This document shows, one piece after another, positions 20,619 to 28,914 of a DNA stretch of 64,000 nt. Location of the stretch: assembly GCA_030447275.1 (NCBI GenBank), contig JAUJPF010000005.1, positions 62,001 to 126,000 on the forward strand, given 5' to 3'. The stretch's first letter is position 1. Each line of letters starts with the position of its first letter. The stretch comes from Solirubrobacteraceae bacterium. Its GTDB lineage: Bacteria; Actinomycetota; Thermoleophilia; Solirubrobacterales; Solirubrobacteraceae. The notes below the pieces were generated by a model, which did not search any database, was not told the DNA's origin, and was given only the letters and a program-made list of their open reading frames with translations. The position numbers were made by a program, and so were the translations under genes.

Positions 20619-20635
20619 TGACAACATGGTTGTCA
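20619..20635. promoter_or_regulatory. 17-base palindrome, probable operator
   Basis: TGACAACATGGTTGTCA is a perfect 7-base inverted repeat around an ATG spacer. It lies between arsR (ends 20,712) and the large minus-strand gene starting near 20,542. Size and symmetry fit a dimeric regulator such as the ArsR-family protein encoded next door. There is no T-run, so a terminator is unlikely. Confidence 0.5.
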
Positions 20636-20711
20636 GTCCAGAGATGCTACCCGCGCGGTACGCGGGGACAGCGTTAAGGACACGAAACACCGAGTCATCG
20701 GCTCTTTTGCT

Positions 20712-21058
20712 TCAACCCGTGGTTGAGACGTCCTCCGATAGCCCGGAGGTCAACCAGCCGGCGATCTCGTCGAGCGCGCCGGGCACGAGCTGGTAGTACG
20801 ACCAGATCCCTCGCGCCGGCACGCGACGACGCCCGCGTCCCGGAGCACCTTGAGGTGGTGGGAGATCGTCGGCTGCGTGAGGTGGAAGAGGGGCAGGAGC
20901 TCGGCCACGCACACCTCGCCCTCGTGCCTGCGCAGCACGTCGACGAGCGTGAGCCGGACCGGGTCGGCGAGGGCCTTGGCCGTCGCCGCCATGCGCTCGG
21001 CCTCCACCCGCTCGATGTCGGGGTACTCGACGGGATCGCAGCACGGCTGGGCGGTCAT
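20712..21058 (-). CDS. ArsR-family regulator, frameshifted near the C-terminus
   Basis: The protein is a winged-helix repressor of about 115 residues: MAATAKALADPVRLTLVDVLRRHEGEVCVAELLPLFHLTQPTISHHLKVLRDAGVV. After CRREG the frame shifts near 20,810; the correct continuation IWSYYQLVPGALDEIAGWL lies in another frame and ends at 20,712. One single-base error explains this. An N-terminal CC pair (Cys6-Cys7) and a Cys before the recognition helix could bind metal or metalloid, but I cannot name the ligand. It diverges from the metallophosphatase at 21,113. Confidence 0.8.
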
Positions 21059-21112
21059 CCATAGACGGATACCGATTGAGCCGCGTCAGGGCAAGCCCTA
21101 CGGTCGGAGGCG

Positions 21113-21835
21113 ATGAGCGACCGCGTCGCGGTGATCACCGACATCCACGCCAACCTCCCCGCGCTCGAGGCCGCGCTGGCCAGGATCGACGAGCTGGGGA
21201 TCGAGCGCGTCTACTGCGGGGGCGACCTCGTCGGCTACGGGCCGCATCCCGACGAGGTGTGCGCGCTGCTGGCCGAACGCGGCATCCCGACGATCCACGG
21301 CAACTACGACCACGCCATCGGCCGCGACCACGAGGACTGCGGCTGCGCGTACGTCACGCCGCACGACCGCGAGCTGGGGCAGCGCTCGGTCGCGTGGACG
21401 CTCGAGCACACGAGCCGCCGCTCGAAGGACTACCTGCGCGAGCTGCCCTTCGACCTGCGCTTCGACGTCGGCGCGCGAGCGGTCCACCTCGTCCACGGCT
21501 CGCCGCGCAAGGTCAACGAGTACCTGTTCGAGGACAAGCCGGCGCGCCTGTACGAGCGGCTGGCGCGGGCGGAGAGCGCCGACGTCCTCGTCTTCGGCCA
21601 CACGCACAAGCCGTGGGTGCGCGAGCATGGCGGCGTGCTCTTCGTCAACTGCGGCTCGGTCGGCAAGCCCAAGGACGGCGACCCGCGCGGCGCGTTCGCG
21701 ATCCTGCGTCCGGCCGAGGGCACCGTCGACGTCACCATCGAGCGCGTGCCGTACGACGCCGAGTCGGTCGCGGCGGAGGTGCGCGTCAGCGGCCTCCCGG
21801 CGGAGTTCGCCGACAAGCTCGTGCTCGCGGCCTAG
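21113..21835 (+). CDS. Calcineurin-like metallophosphoesterase
   Basis: This 240-residue cytoplasmic enzyme of the YfcE/MJ0936-like group hydrolyses phosphoesters with two metals. The motifs are complete: DIHAN (D10, H12), GGDLVGYG, GNYDH, VHGSP and GHTHKPW. Its length is typical. ATG 21,113 follows GGAGGcg. It is divergent from arsR, with only 54 bases between the starts, so the repressor may control it. The substrate is unknown; the neighbouring Pho genes and truncated metal-binding lipoprotein suggest stress or nutrient scavenging. Confidence 0.9.
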   Translation: MSDRVAVITDIHANLPALEAALARIDELGIERVYCGGDLVGYGPHPDEVCALLAERGIPTIHGNYDHAIGRDHEDCGCAYVTPHDRELGQRSVAWTLEHTSRRSKDYLRELPFDLRFDVGARAVHLVHGSPRKVNEYLFEDKPARLYERLARAESADVLVFGHTHKPWVREHGGVLFVNCGSVGKPKDGDPRGAFAILRPAEGTVDVTIERVPYDAESVAAEVRVSGLPAEFADKLVLAA

Positions 21836-21854
21836 TGTCCCGATTCAAAATTTC

Positions 21855-21915
21855 GGTGGCACTCGGCGGCGCCGGCCCGCGCCTGCCGGCACCCGGCATC
21901 CGGTCACGTGCCACC
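21855..21915. repeat. Inverted repeat at a gene truncation point
   Basis: GGTGGCAC at 21,855-21,862 is the inverse of GTGCCACC at 21,908-21,915. The right copy is the last coding stretch of the truncated znuA-like gene. The flanking bases from 21,836 (TGTCCCGATTCAAAATTTCG) are unusually AT-rich for this genome and look like the end of an insertion sequence, though no transposase is present. Confidence 0.4.
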
Positions 21916-22269
21916 AGCATGCTCGCGGATGCCGTGCACCGGCCTCGCCGTCGCCGCCGCGCTCTCGACGACGTCGCCGAGCGCGTCGTCGATCTCGCCG
22001 CCCGAGCGCAGGACGACGTCGGCCTCCGCCAGCGCCTTGGCGTCGCTCGGACGCGGCTCGTAGTCGTGGGGGTCGGTCTCGCCGTCGACCAGCGTGTCGA
22101 CCGCGACGCGGTCGCCGCCGACCTGGCGCGCGAAGTCGGCGAGCTGCGGCGTCGTCACCACGACGCGCAGCCGGCCGCCGGCATCGGAGCCGTCTCCGCC
22201 GCTCTCGCCGCCACACGCGGCCAGGGCCAGCGCCCCGGCCGCCACCATCCCGATGAGAACCGTTCTCAC
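21904..22269 (-). pseudogene. Truncated ZnuA/TroA-like metal-binding lipoprotein
   Basis: The 121 residues present start with a lipoprotein signal (MRTVLIGMVAAGALALAACGG) and match the N-terminal lobe of cluster A-I metal-binding proteins: VVVTTPQLADFARQVGGDRVAVDTLV followed by DPHDYEPRPSDAKAL, whose His is normally the first metal ligand. Such proteins are about 300 residues; here the frame ends after HAGGT and the remaining 180 are absent from both neighbouring frames. An inverted repeat marks the break. No znuB or znuC partner is near. It is probably non-functional. Confidence 0.75.
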
Positions 22270-22282
22270 CGGGAGGAGCGTA

Positions 22283-23863
22283 CTACCCGCCGAGGACCTC
22301 TGCCCGTCCGCGCTCCACGCGGAACCGCGCGAGATCGAAGACGTCGCTCGTCTCCTCGCGCACCGTCCGCACGGCGCGGAAGCGCACCCGCAGCTCCTCC
22401 GGCGTGCACTCGGCCACGGCGTAGCCCTTGGTGCGGAAGTTCGAGTAGCGGATGTGCGGGTTGTTCGTGTCGACCGAGGCCTCGAGGGTCACCCCGCCGG
22501 GGTCTTCGACGTTCGGCGGCAGGACCCCCTCCGAGGTGATCGACCCGCCGACGAACTCGGTCGCGCGCGCCGGACCGTCCTCGGGCAGGCCCTCGCGACC
22601 GGTGCGGGTCACGATGCCGGCGAAGAAGGTGTGGATGTCGCCGGTGATGAACGTCACGTCGCTGATGCCGCGCTCGCCGAGGAAGTCCATGAGCTCGGCG
22701 CGCTCGGCCGCGTAGCCGTCCCACTGGTCCTTGTTGACCTCGTTCCGGGTCGGGCCGTCGAGCGACATGATCATCGCCTGGTTGCCGACGATCTTCCACG
22801 CCGCGGGCGACGCCGCCAGGCGCTCCTTCAGCCACGCCTTCTGCCCCGCCCCGAGGAACGTGCGCCCCGGCTCCTCGGACTCCGAGCAGGGGACGAAGAA
22901 CTCGTCGCCGCACGGCTGGTCGTCGCGGAACGTGCGCTGGTCGAGCAGCAGCAGCTCGGCGTTGGCGCCGAGCGGGATCGAGCCGTAGATCCGGTCCGGG
23001 TCGCCGGGCACCCGGATGCGCGGCATGTGCTCGAAGTACGCGCGGAAGCCGTTCGCGCGCCGCTCGAGGAACTCGACGCGCTTGCGCTTCGTGGCCTCCC
23101 CCGGCTGGTCGCGCGCCCAGTTGTCCTCGACCTCGTGGTCGTCCCAGATCGAGATGATGGGATGGCGGCGCCGGACCTCGAGCAGCCGCTGGTCGGAGTG
23201 GTAGAGCGCGTACTTCTCGCGATACTCCTCGAGCGTCTGCACCTCGCCGTCGCGGTTCGAGCCCGTCGTGTCGGCCCGCGTCGTGTTGTAGAAGGGCTGC
23301 TCGTAGATGTAGTCGCCGAGGCAGACGACGACGTCGAGGTCCTCGTTGGCCAGCCCGGCGTGGGCGGTGTAGAAGCCGGCGTCGAACGCCTGGCAGGAGA
23401 AGAACCCGACGCGTACGGTCTCGCGCGAGTCGGCGGGGCGCGCCGTGCGGAAGCGGCCGACCGGCGAGTCCTCGTCGCACGTGAAGAACCGATAGAAGTA
23501 CTGCTCGCCCGGGGCGAGGACGCGGTTCTCGGCGCGGTGGTGGACGGCGAAGCCGTTCTCGACGCCGGCGACGACGTCCTGGCGGTAGATCACGTTGCCG
23601 AAGCCCTCGTCGCGCGCGATCTCGACCTGGAGGCGGCTCGTGCGCTCGATGCCGTCGAGCCGTGTCCACAGCGTGATGCCGTTCAACGCCTGCTGGCCGG
23701 AGGCGACGCTTTGGCCGAAGCTCGCGCCGCGGATGAGCGGCAGGCCGGGCTGGGCGGCGCGGGCGGCGGGGCGTGCGGGGTCGCGGCCGAGGGCCAGGGC
23801 GCCCGCTCCGGCGGCGAACCCGGCGACCAGGCTGCGGCGCGTCAACGTCGTCATGCGAGCCAT
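22283..23863 (-). CDS. phoD: Alkaline phosphatase D, Tat-exported
   Basis: This 526-residue PhoD-family phosphodiesterase/alkaline phosphatase releases phosphate from organic esters outside the cell. The N-terminus has a Tat signal (TRRSLVAGFAAGAGALALG) and a cleavage-like ARAAQPG. An N-terminal beta domain precedes the catalytic domain, with FFSCQAF, CLGDYIYE, WDDHEVEDNW and TGDIHTFF carrying the metal ligands. Length is normal. Two starts are possible, 23,863 or the ATG three codons inside; both keep the Tat motif. A palindrome upstream is a likely operator. It fits the Pho regulon context. Confidence 0.93.
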   Translation of the reverse strand: MARMTTLTRRSLVAGFAAGAGALALGRDPARPAARAAQPGLPLIRGASFGQSVASGQQALNGITLWTRLDGIERTSRLQVEIARDEGFGNVIYRQDVVAGVENGFAVHHRAENRVLAPGEQYFYRFFTCDEDSPVGRFRTARPADSRETVRVGFFSCQAFDAGFYTAHAGLANEDLDVVVCLGDYIYEQPFYNTTRADTTGSNRDGEVQTLEEYREKYALYHSDQRLLEVRRRHPIISIWDDHEVEDNWARDQPGEATKRKRVEFLERRANGFRAYFEHMPRIRVPGDPDRIYGSIPLGANAELLLLDQRTFRDDQPCGDEFFVPCSESEEPGRTFLGAGQKAWLKERLAASPAAWKIVGNQAMIMSLDGPTRNEVNKDQWDGYAAERAELMDFLGERGISDVTFITGDIHTFFAGIVTRTGREGLPEDGPARATEFVGGSITSEGVLPPNVEDPGGVTLEASVDTNNPHIRYSNFRTKGYAVAECTPEELRVRFRAVRTVREETSDVFDLARFRVERGRAEVLGG

Positions 23864-23893
23864 CCTGCCTCGAACGGGCGCCGCTCTAACTCA

Positions 23894-23912
23894 TGTTCAC
23901 GCTCCGTGAACA
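23894..23912. promoter_or_regulatory. 19-base palindrome between divergent phoD and exported-protein gene
   Basis: TGTTCACGCTCCGTGAACA has 7-base arms and a 5-base spacer. Each arm holds GTTCAC, the core of actinobacterial PHO boxes, but the arms are inverted rather than direct. It lies 31-49 bases upstream of the phoD start and 38 bases before the opposite gene. Confidence 0.5.
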
Positions 23913-23949
23913 ACGGTTCGGCGCTCGCGCTTGCGGGAACAGGCCGCTC

Positions 23950-24720
23950 GTGCGCCGTTTTGCCCCGCTGGTCGCCGCCGTCCTCTCCGTCGCCGCGGTC
24001 GTGACCCTGCGCCCCGGCATGGAGTCCGGCGCCTGCGCGCAGGACGCCGTCGTCCCGCGCAACGACTGCGACGAGCGCCGGACGTTCACCGACCAGACGT
24101 GCGCGGCGGTGCGCACGTCGTTCCGCTCGGTCCGCGTGACGCCGGCGGGCCGCGGGCTGCGCTTCTCGTTCACGCGCCGCGTCGCGCGGCCGGTGGCCAT
24201 CGACGTGTTCCAGACGTCGGTCGGGCGCCGGGTGATCGGCGAGGACCGCGTCTTCCGCCGCGTCGTCCGCTCCTCGCCCGTGCGGTGGAGCGGGCGCAGC
24301 GCCCGCGACGGCTTCTTGTACGCGCGGCTCCAGATCCGCGACGAGCGGGGCCGCACCGACACGCGCCGGATCGCGCTGCGGCGGCGCGGCGGGCGGTTCG
24401 CGCTGCGGCCGACCTTCTACCGGGCGACGTCGTGCGCGACGCTCACCTCGTTCAAGCTCGAGCGCCCCGTGTTCGGAGGGCGGCGCAGCCGGAGCCTCGG
24501 CATCTCGTACCGGCTCGCGCGCGCCGGCCGCGTCACGATCGAGGTCCGCCGGGGCCCCCGCGTGGTCCGGCGCTTCCGGACGGCGACGCGCGCGGCGAAC
24601 GTGACGCACCGCCTGCGGCTCGGGGCGCGCGGCCTGCGCCGCGGGCGCTACGAGGTCCGGCTCCGCTACGCCGGCGACCGCGGCACGGTCCGCGCCTCGC
24701 TGTACGCGCAGCGGCTGTGA
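23950..24720 (+). CDS. Exported Arg-rich protein of unknown function
   Basis: From GTG 23,950 the 256-residue product begins with a signal peptide (VRRFAPLVAAVLSVAAVVTL). The mature part is rich in Arg and beta-prone, with Cys in CAQDAVVPRNDCDERR, QTCAAVRTSF and ATSCATLTSF that could pair. A repeated strand pattern (RGLRFSFTRRVARPVAIDV, SLGISYRLARAGRVTIEV) looks like two Ig-like or FlgD-type beta domains. An upstream ATG at 23,893 falls inside the palindrome and is unlikely. Its stop overlaps the HD-domain gene start. I recognise no family. Confidence 0.65.
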   Translation: MRRFAPLVAAVLSVAAVVTLRPGMESGACAQDAVVPRNDCDERRTFTDQTCAAVRTSFRSVRVTPAGRGLRFSFTRRVARPVAIDVFQTSVGRRVIGEDRVFRRVVRSSPVRWSGRSARDGFLYARLQIRDERGRTDTRRIALRRRGGRFALRPTFYRATSCATLTSFKLERPVFGGRRSRSLGISYRLARAGRVTIEVRRGPRVVRRFRTATRAANVTHRLRLGARGLRRGRYEVRLRYAGDRGTVRASLYAQRL

Positions 24721-25226
24721 GCGCGCTCTCACCCCCGTTCATCTCCGAGCTGCCGCTGACGTGCGAGGCGCTCGAGTACGCGGTCGCGCACCACGAGGGC
24801 CAGCGGCGCGACTCCGACGCCGCGCCGTTCATCCTGCACCTGCTCGAGGTCGCGGTCCTGCTGCGCAACCGCGGCTACGACGACGAGGTGGTCGCAGCGG
24901 GGCTGCTGCACGACCTCGTCGAGGACACCGACGCGAGCTCGGAGACTACGCCGAGCGCAAGGCGGCGCTGCGCGGGCAGGTCGAGCGCGCCGGCCCGGAC
25001 GCGGCGGCGGTCTTCGCGGCGGACAAGGTCACAAAGGCCCGCGAGCTGCGCGCCACCCTCACGCGCACGCCCGCCGCGGCCGACGACCGCGCGGCGGCTC
25101 GAGCACCACGAGTCGAGCCTCTCGATGCTCGAACGCGCGCTGCCCGAGCACCCGCTCCCGCGTCAGCTCCGCTTCGAGCTGTGGGCGCTGCGGACGCTGC
25201 CGCCGAGCAGCCCCACCTCCGAGTAG
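24717..25226 (+). CDS. HD-domain (p)ppGpp hydrolase-like protein, two compensating frameshifts
   Basis: The product, about 170 residues, resembles small SpoT/MESH1-type HD hydrolases: YAVAHHEGQRRDSDAAPFILHLLEVAVLLRN, then AAGLLHDLVEDTDA with the HD pair. The frame slips near 24,945 (the continuation LGDYAERKAALRGQ lies in another frame) and returns near 25,090 (LEHHESSLSMLERAL). Restoring both gives a plausible intact protein ending at 25,226. GTG 24,717 overlaps the previous stop. Substrate is inferred only from the HD motif. Confidence 0.65.
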   Translation: MSALSPPFISELPLTCEALEYAVAHHEGQRRDSDAAPFILHLLEVAVLLRNRGYDDEVVAAGLLHDLVEDTDASSETTPSARRRCAGRSSAPARTRRRSSRRTRSQRPASCAPPSRARPPRPTTARRLEHHESSLSMLERALPEHPLPRQLRFELWALRTLPPSSPTSE

Positions 25227-25311
25227 GACACCCGTCCAGCGGCCAACAGGCCGAAGTGTGGGTCGCCCGGTCAAGGGCGGCCGGAGGCTGCCGAACACAG
25301 CGGAGGAGTCA

Positions 25312-27997
25312 ATGGGTTCCGACTCTTCCGACCTGCGGCCGAACGAGGCCATCCCTTCCGGCGATCGCGCGCCGGCCGGTCGTCTGCGCCTTGCCGCGGG
25401 CCTGGCCGGCGCCGGCGTGCTCGCGATCGGGTTCGGCTCGGGGATCGTGCAGTCGGCCGCGCAGGACGCGCCGCCCGCCCCGGGCGAGGGCGCCGTCGGC
25501 GCCCCGGAGCCGGCCGTCGCGCCCGCCGCCCCGGCCCCCGCCGAGCCGCCCGCCGTCACCCGCACCGACACGTCGACCGCCCCGGCGAGCATCTCCTCCA
25601 CCGGCCAGCCGCCGCAGCAGCCGGCCCGCCCGCCGCCGAGCAGCCGGCCGAGCAGGCCGCCCCGGAGGCGCCCGCCGCCGACGCTCCCGCTGCGGCCGAC
25701 GCTCCGACCGCGCAGGCCGCCGCCGACCGGCCCGGCGACGACGCCGGGGCGAAGAAGGCGGCCAAGGACGAGCCGAAGGCCGACTGGTGCCCGGCCGGCG
25801 ACGAGTTCCAGCCGTCCGGCGCCGCCGCCAGCGCCGCCGCGGCCGCCGCCACGCCGATCGAGGCCGCCCCCGCGGCCGACGCCGCCGACGCCGACGCCGA
25901 CGCCGAGGCCGACGCCGACGCCGAGGCCGACGAGGACGACGCCTGCGAGGCCGCGCCGCGCAAGCCGCGCGAGCGCACCCGCGCCCGCGGCAAGGCCGGC
26001 AAGCAGCGCAAGCACCACGTCGACCGCGTCGACCGCTCGCCCGCCCAGCCGCCGCTGCGCCCCCCAGCGGCGTCCCGACGATCGCCAACCCGACGACGTC
26101 GCTGGCCATGCCCGGCCCCGCCGCGATCGGCGTGCCGAACTTCTTCATCGACAAGTTCCGGATCCCGCCGTTCCTGCTCTCCATCTACCAGGCCGCCGGC
26201 ATCGAGTACGGCGTGCGCTGGGAGGTCCTCGCCGCGATCAACGAGATCGAGACCGACTACGGGCGCAACCTCAACGTCTCGAGCGCCGGCGCCCTCGGCT
26301 GGATGCAGTTCATGCCTGCGACGTGGAAGGCCTACGGCGTCGACGCCAACGGCGACGGCAAGAAGGATCCGTACAACCCGGTCGACGCGATCTTCGCCGC
26401 CGCGCGCTACCTGAAGGCCGCCGGCGCCGAGACCGATCTGCGCAAGGCGATCTTCGCGTACAACCACGCCGACTGGTACGTCGAGTCGGTCCTCATGCGC
26501 GCGCGCCTCGTCGGCGGCCTCCCGCCCGACCTCGTCGGCTCGCTCACCGGGCTCACCCAGGGCCGCTTCCCCGTCGCCGGCAAGGCCCGCTACGCCGACG
26601 ACCTCTCCGAGCGCGAGGCCGGCCGGAAGATCTCGCGCGGCGAGAACGCCGCCGTCCCGATCACGGGCGACAGCACCCGCCGCGGCGTCCTCATCTTCGC
26701 CAACCCGGGCACCCCGGCCGTCGCCACCCACGACGGCACCGTCGTCGCCCGCGGCAAGGACCCGCGGCTCGGCCGCTTCGTCAGGGTCCGCGACGCCTTC
26801 GGCAACACCTACACGTACGCGCGGCTCGCCGAGCTCGAGGCCTCGCACCCGGTGCCGAAGCAGGGCGAGAAGCCCACGCCGGACCACGACCACGGCGAGG
26901 ACGCCGCGCCGAGCGCCGGCAGCACGTCCCGGACCCCGGTCCTCGAGCCGCGCGCCGGGCAGCGGTCGACCGTGGCCGGCGGCAAGGAGCGGCTGTTCGC
27001 CAAGCCGAGCCGCCCGCGCGCCTACAGGGCCGGCGGCGCCCAGCAGATCGGCGTGCCGGTCCCGAAGGGCCGCGACGAGTACGTCGACGAGCTGCTGCAC
27101 CTGCGCCCCGACCAGGTCACCTGGAAGCGGCTGAAGCCGGGCGCGTCCGTCGTCGCCGGCACGGTCCTCGGCCGCATCGGCGAGACCGGCTCGACCCGCG
27201 CCCCCCACGTCCTCTTCGAGATCCGCCCCGGCGGCCGCGGCGCCCCGCGCATCGACCCGAAGCCGATCCTCGACGGCTGGAAGCTGCTCGAGTCGACCGC
27301 GATCTACCGGGCCAAGGGCAAGAACCCGTTCTTCGGGACGGACGCCGAGGCGCCGACCATCGGCCAGATCCTGCTCATGAGCAAGGAGTCGCTCCAGAAG
27401 CGCGTCCTCGCCAACCCGCACGTCGGGATCTACGAGACCGGCCGCATGCAGGTCCGCGCCGGCATGGTCGACCTCCGCGTGCTCGCCCTGCTCGAGTTCC
27501 TCGCGGCCAACGGCGTCCGCCCCGGCGTGTCGAGCCTCTTCCGCCCCGGCTCGATCACCTCGTCGGGCAACCTCTCGCACCACGCGACGGGCACCGCGGT
27601 CGACATCGCGAGCGTCAACGGCATCTCGGTCATGGGCCATCAGGGCTCGGGCTCGATCACCGACGTCACCATCCGGCGGATCCTCACGCTCCAGGGCGCG
27701 ATGCGGCCCGACCAGGTCATCAGCCTGATGACGTACGACGGGTACGACAACACCGTCGCGATGGGCGACCACGCCGACCACATCCACGTCGGCTACCGCC
27801 CCGTCGGCGACGACCCGCGGACCGGCCGCGCCGGCAAGTTCAGCGGTGCGGTCCTCAAGCCGGGCCAGTGGCAGCGGATCATCAGCCGCCTCGGCGAGAT
27901 CGAGAACCCGACGGTGGCGACGACGCCGTCGAAGGCGTCGCTCAAGGTCACCCCCAAGCGCCACGGCAACGCCGGCCGGCGCGCGAAGAACCGCTAG
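25312..27997 (+). CDS. Large exported peptidoglycan hydrolase: SLT, M23-like and M15-like parts
   Basis: ATG 25,312 has a GGAGGAG site. After a membrane anchor or signal (LRLAAGLAGAGVLAIGFGSGI) comes a long Ala/Pro/Asp-rich linker with an ADADADAEADADAEAD tract. A lytic-transglycosylase domain follows (WEVLAAINEIETDYGRNL, AGALGWMQFMPATW). Next is an M23-like region (GTPAVATHDGTVVA, APHVLFEIRP) whose zinc ligands look replaced. The C-terminus (SHHATGTAVDIAS, DHADHIHVGY) has the His-Asp-His pattern of M15/VanY-type peptidases. Frames shift near 25,635 and at the C-run near 26,060, likely base-calling errors. About 895 residues in all. It probably remodels the cell wall. Confidence 0.85.
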
Positions 27998-28015
27998 CCC
28001 GCCACACTGCGGCCG

Positions 28016-28798
28016 GTGCGCCGCCTCCTCGCGCTGCTCCTCGTGCCCGTGCTCGCCGGCTGCGGCGACGACGGCGCCGCCGCGCCCGCGCCCGAGCCCG
28101 ACGTCCGCGCGCACGTGCTGACGGTGCGCAGCGAGGCCGTCCGGCGCTCGCTCGAGGCGCGCGTGCTCGACCCGGCGCGGGCGCCGGACGACGCGCCGCT
28201 GCTCGTCCTCCTCCACGGCCAGGGCAGCTCGCCGGACTCGATGGAGCCGCCGGAGCTCGTCGCGGCGCTCGAGGACGCGGGCGCCCGCGCCCCCGTGGTC
28301 CTGCTGCCCGACGGCGACGAGGCGTCGTACTGGCACGACCGCGACAGCGGTGCGTGGGCGCGGATGGTGCTCGACGAGGCGATCCCCGCCGCCGCCGCGC
28401 GCTTCGGCGCCGATCCGCGGCGGGTCGCGGTCGCCGGCTTCTCGATGGGCGGCGTCGGCGCGCTGCACCGCGCGGCGCGCGAGCCGCGGCGGTTCTGCTC
28501 GGTGGCCGCGCACTCGCCTGCCGTCTTCGCGTCGCGGCCGAAGCCGGGCTCGCCGTTCGCCGAGGCGTTCGACGACGACGACGACTTCCGCCGCGCCGAC
28601 CCGATCGCGCGGGCGCGCGACCTCCCGGCCGGGACGTGGGTCGACGTCGGCGCCGCTGACCCCTTCGCCCCCGCCGTGCGCCGGCTGGTGCGGCGGATGC
28701 GCCGGCCGCGCTACCGCGAGTGGCGCGGCGGGCACGACTTCTCGTTCTTCGTCCGGGAGGCGCCGGCATGGCTGCGCTTCCATCTCGAGCGCTGCTAG
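28016..28798 (+). CDS. Lipoprotein esterase, alpha/beta hydrolase fold
   Basis: This 260-residue protein starts at GTG 28,016 with a lipobox (VRRLLALLLVPVLAGCGDD). The hydrolase core shows the oxyanion loop LLVLLHGQGSS, the nucleophile elbow AGFSMGG, an acid in VDVGAADPFAP and the His in GGHDFSFF. This is the PHB-depolymerase/esterase D arrangement. It follows the wall hydrolase by 18 bases and may be co-transcribed. It acts outside the membrane; the substrate is unknown. Confidence 0.85.
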   Translation: MRRLLALLLVPVLAGCGDDGAAAPAPEPDVRAHVLTVRSEAVRRSLEARVLDPARAPDDAPLLVLLHGQGSSPDSMEPPELVAALEDAGARAPVVLLPDGDEASYWHDRDSGAWARMVLDEAIPAAAARFGADPRRVAVAGFSMGGVGALHRAAREPRRFCSVAAHSPAVFASRPKPGSPFAEAFDDDDDFRRADPIARARDLPAGTWVDVGAADPFAPAVRRLVRRMRRPRYREWRGGHDFSFFVREAPAWLRFHLERC

Positions 28799-28914
28799 CG
28801 CTCCTCGCCGGGCGGGTCTTCTGCGCCGTCGGCAGGGCCGATCCGTTCGCCTCCTGGCGCTCGCACATGGATGAGTACGTGCGCTTCTACGCGGCGGCGC
28901 TCGCGCGCTGCTGA
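28772..28914 (+). pseudogene. Possible remnant of a second esterase C-terminus
   Basis: In a frame overlapping the end of the esterase gene, the stretch DPFASWRSHMDEYVRFYAAALARC looks like the usual C-terminal tail of esterase-D-type proteins. It may be what is left of a tandem duplicate. It is short and overlaps the convergent gene at 28,887. A chance reading in GC-rich DNA cannot be excluded. Confidence 0.3.

Larger units (their letters stand above)
10680..24300. repeat. Right arm of giant inverted repeat, readable version
   Basis: This is the readable template of the inverted repeat whose damaged partner occupies 1-10,590. About 90 bases around 10,590-10,680 form the unpaired turn. The outer boundary near 24,300 is estimated by extrapolating the coordinate pairing, because the partner runs off the window edge. 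Genes in this arm are mostly intact but several carry single-base frameshifts, as expected if the consensus is thin here. Confidence 0.8.

Noticed and set aside
25227-25311. Possible c-di-AMP (ydaO) riboswitch before the wall hydrolase
   Set aside because: Such riboswitches often precede actinobacterial wall hydrolases, but the 85-base leader is too short and I could not find the conserved core.
25830-25945. GCCGAC-rich tandem repeat as a possible non-coding repeat or CRISPR-like array
   Set aside because: It encodes the Ala-Asp linker of the wall hydrolase in frame and lacks spacers.
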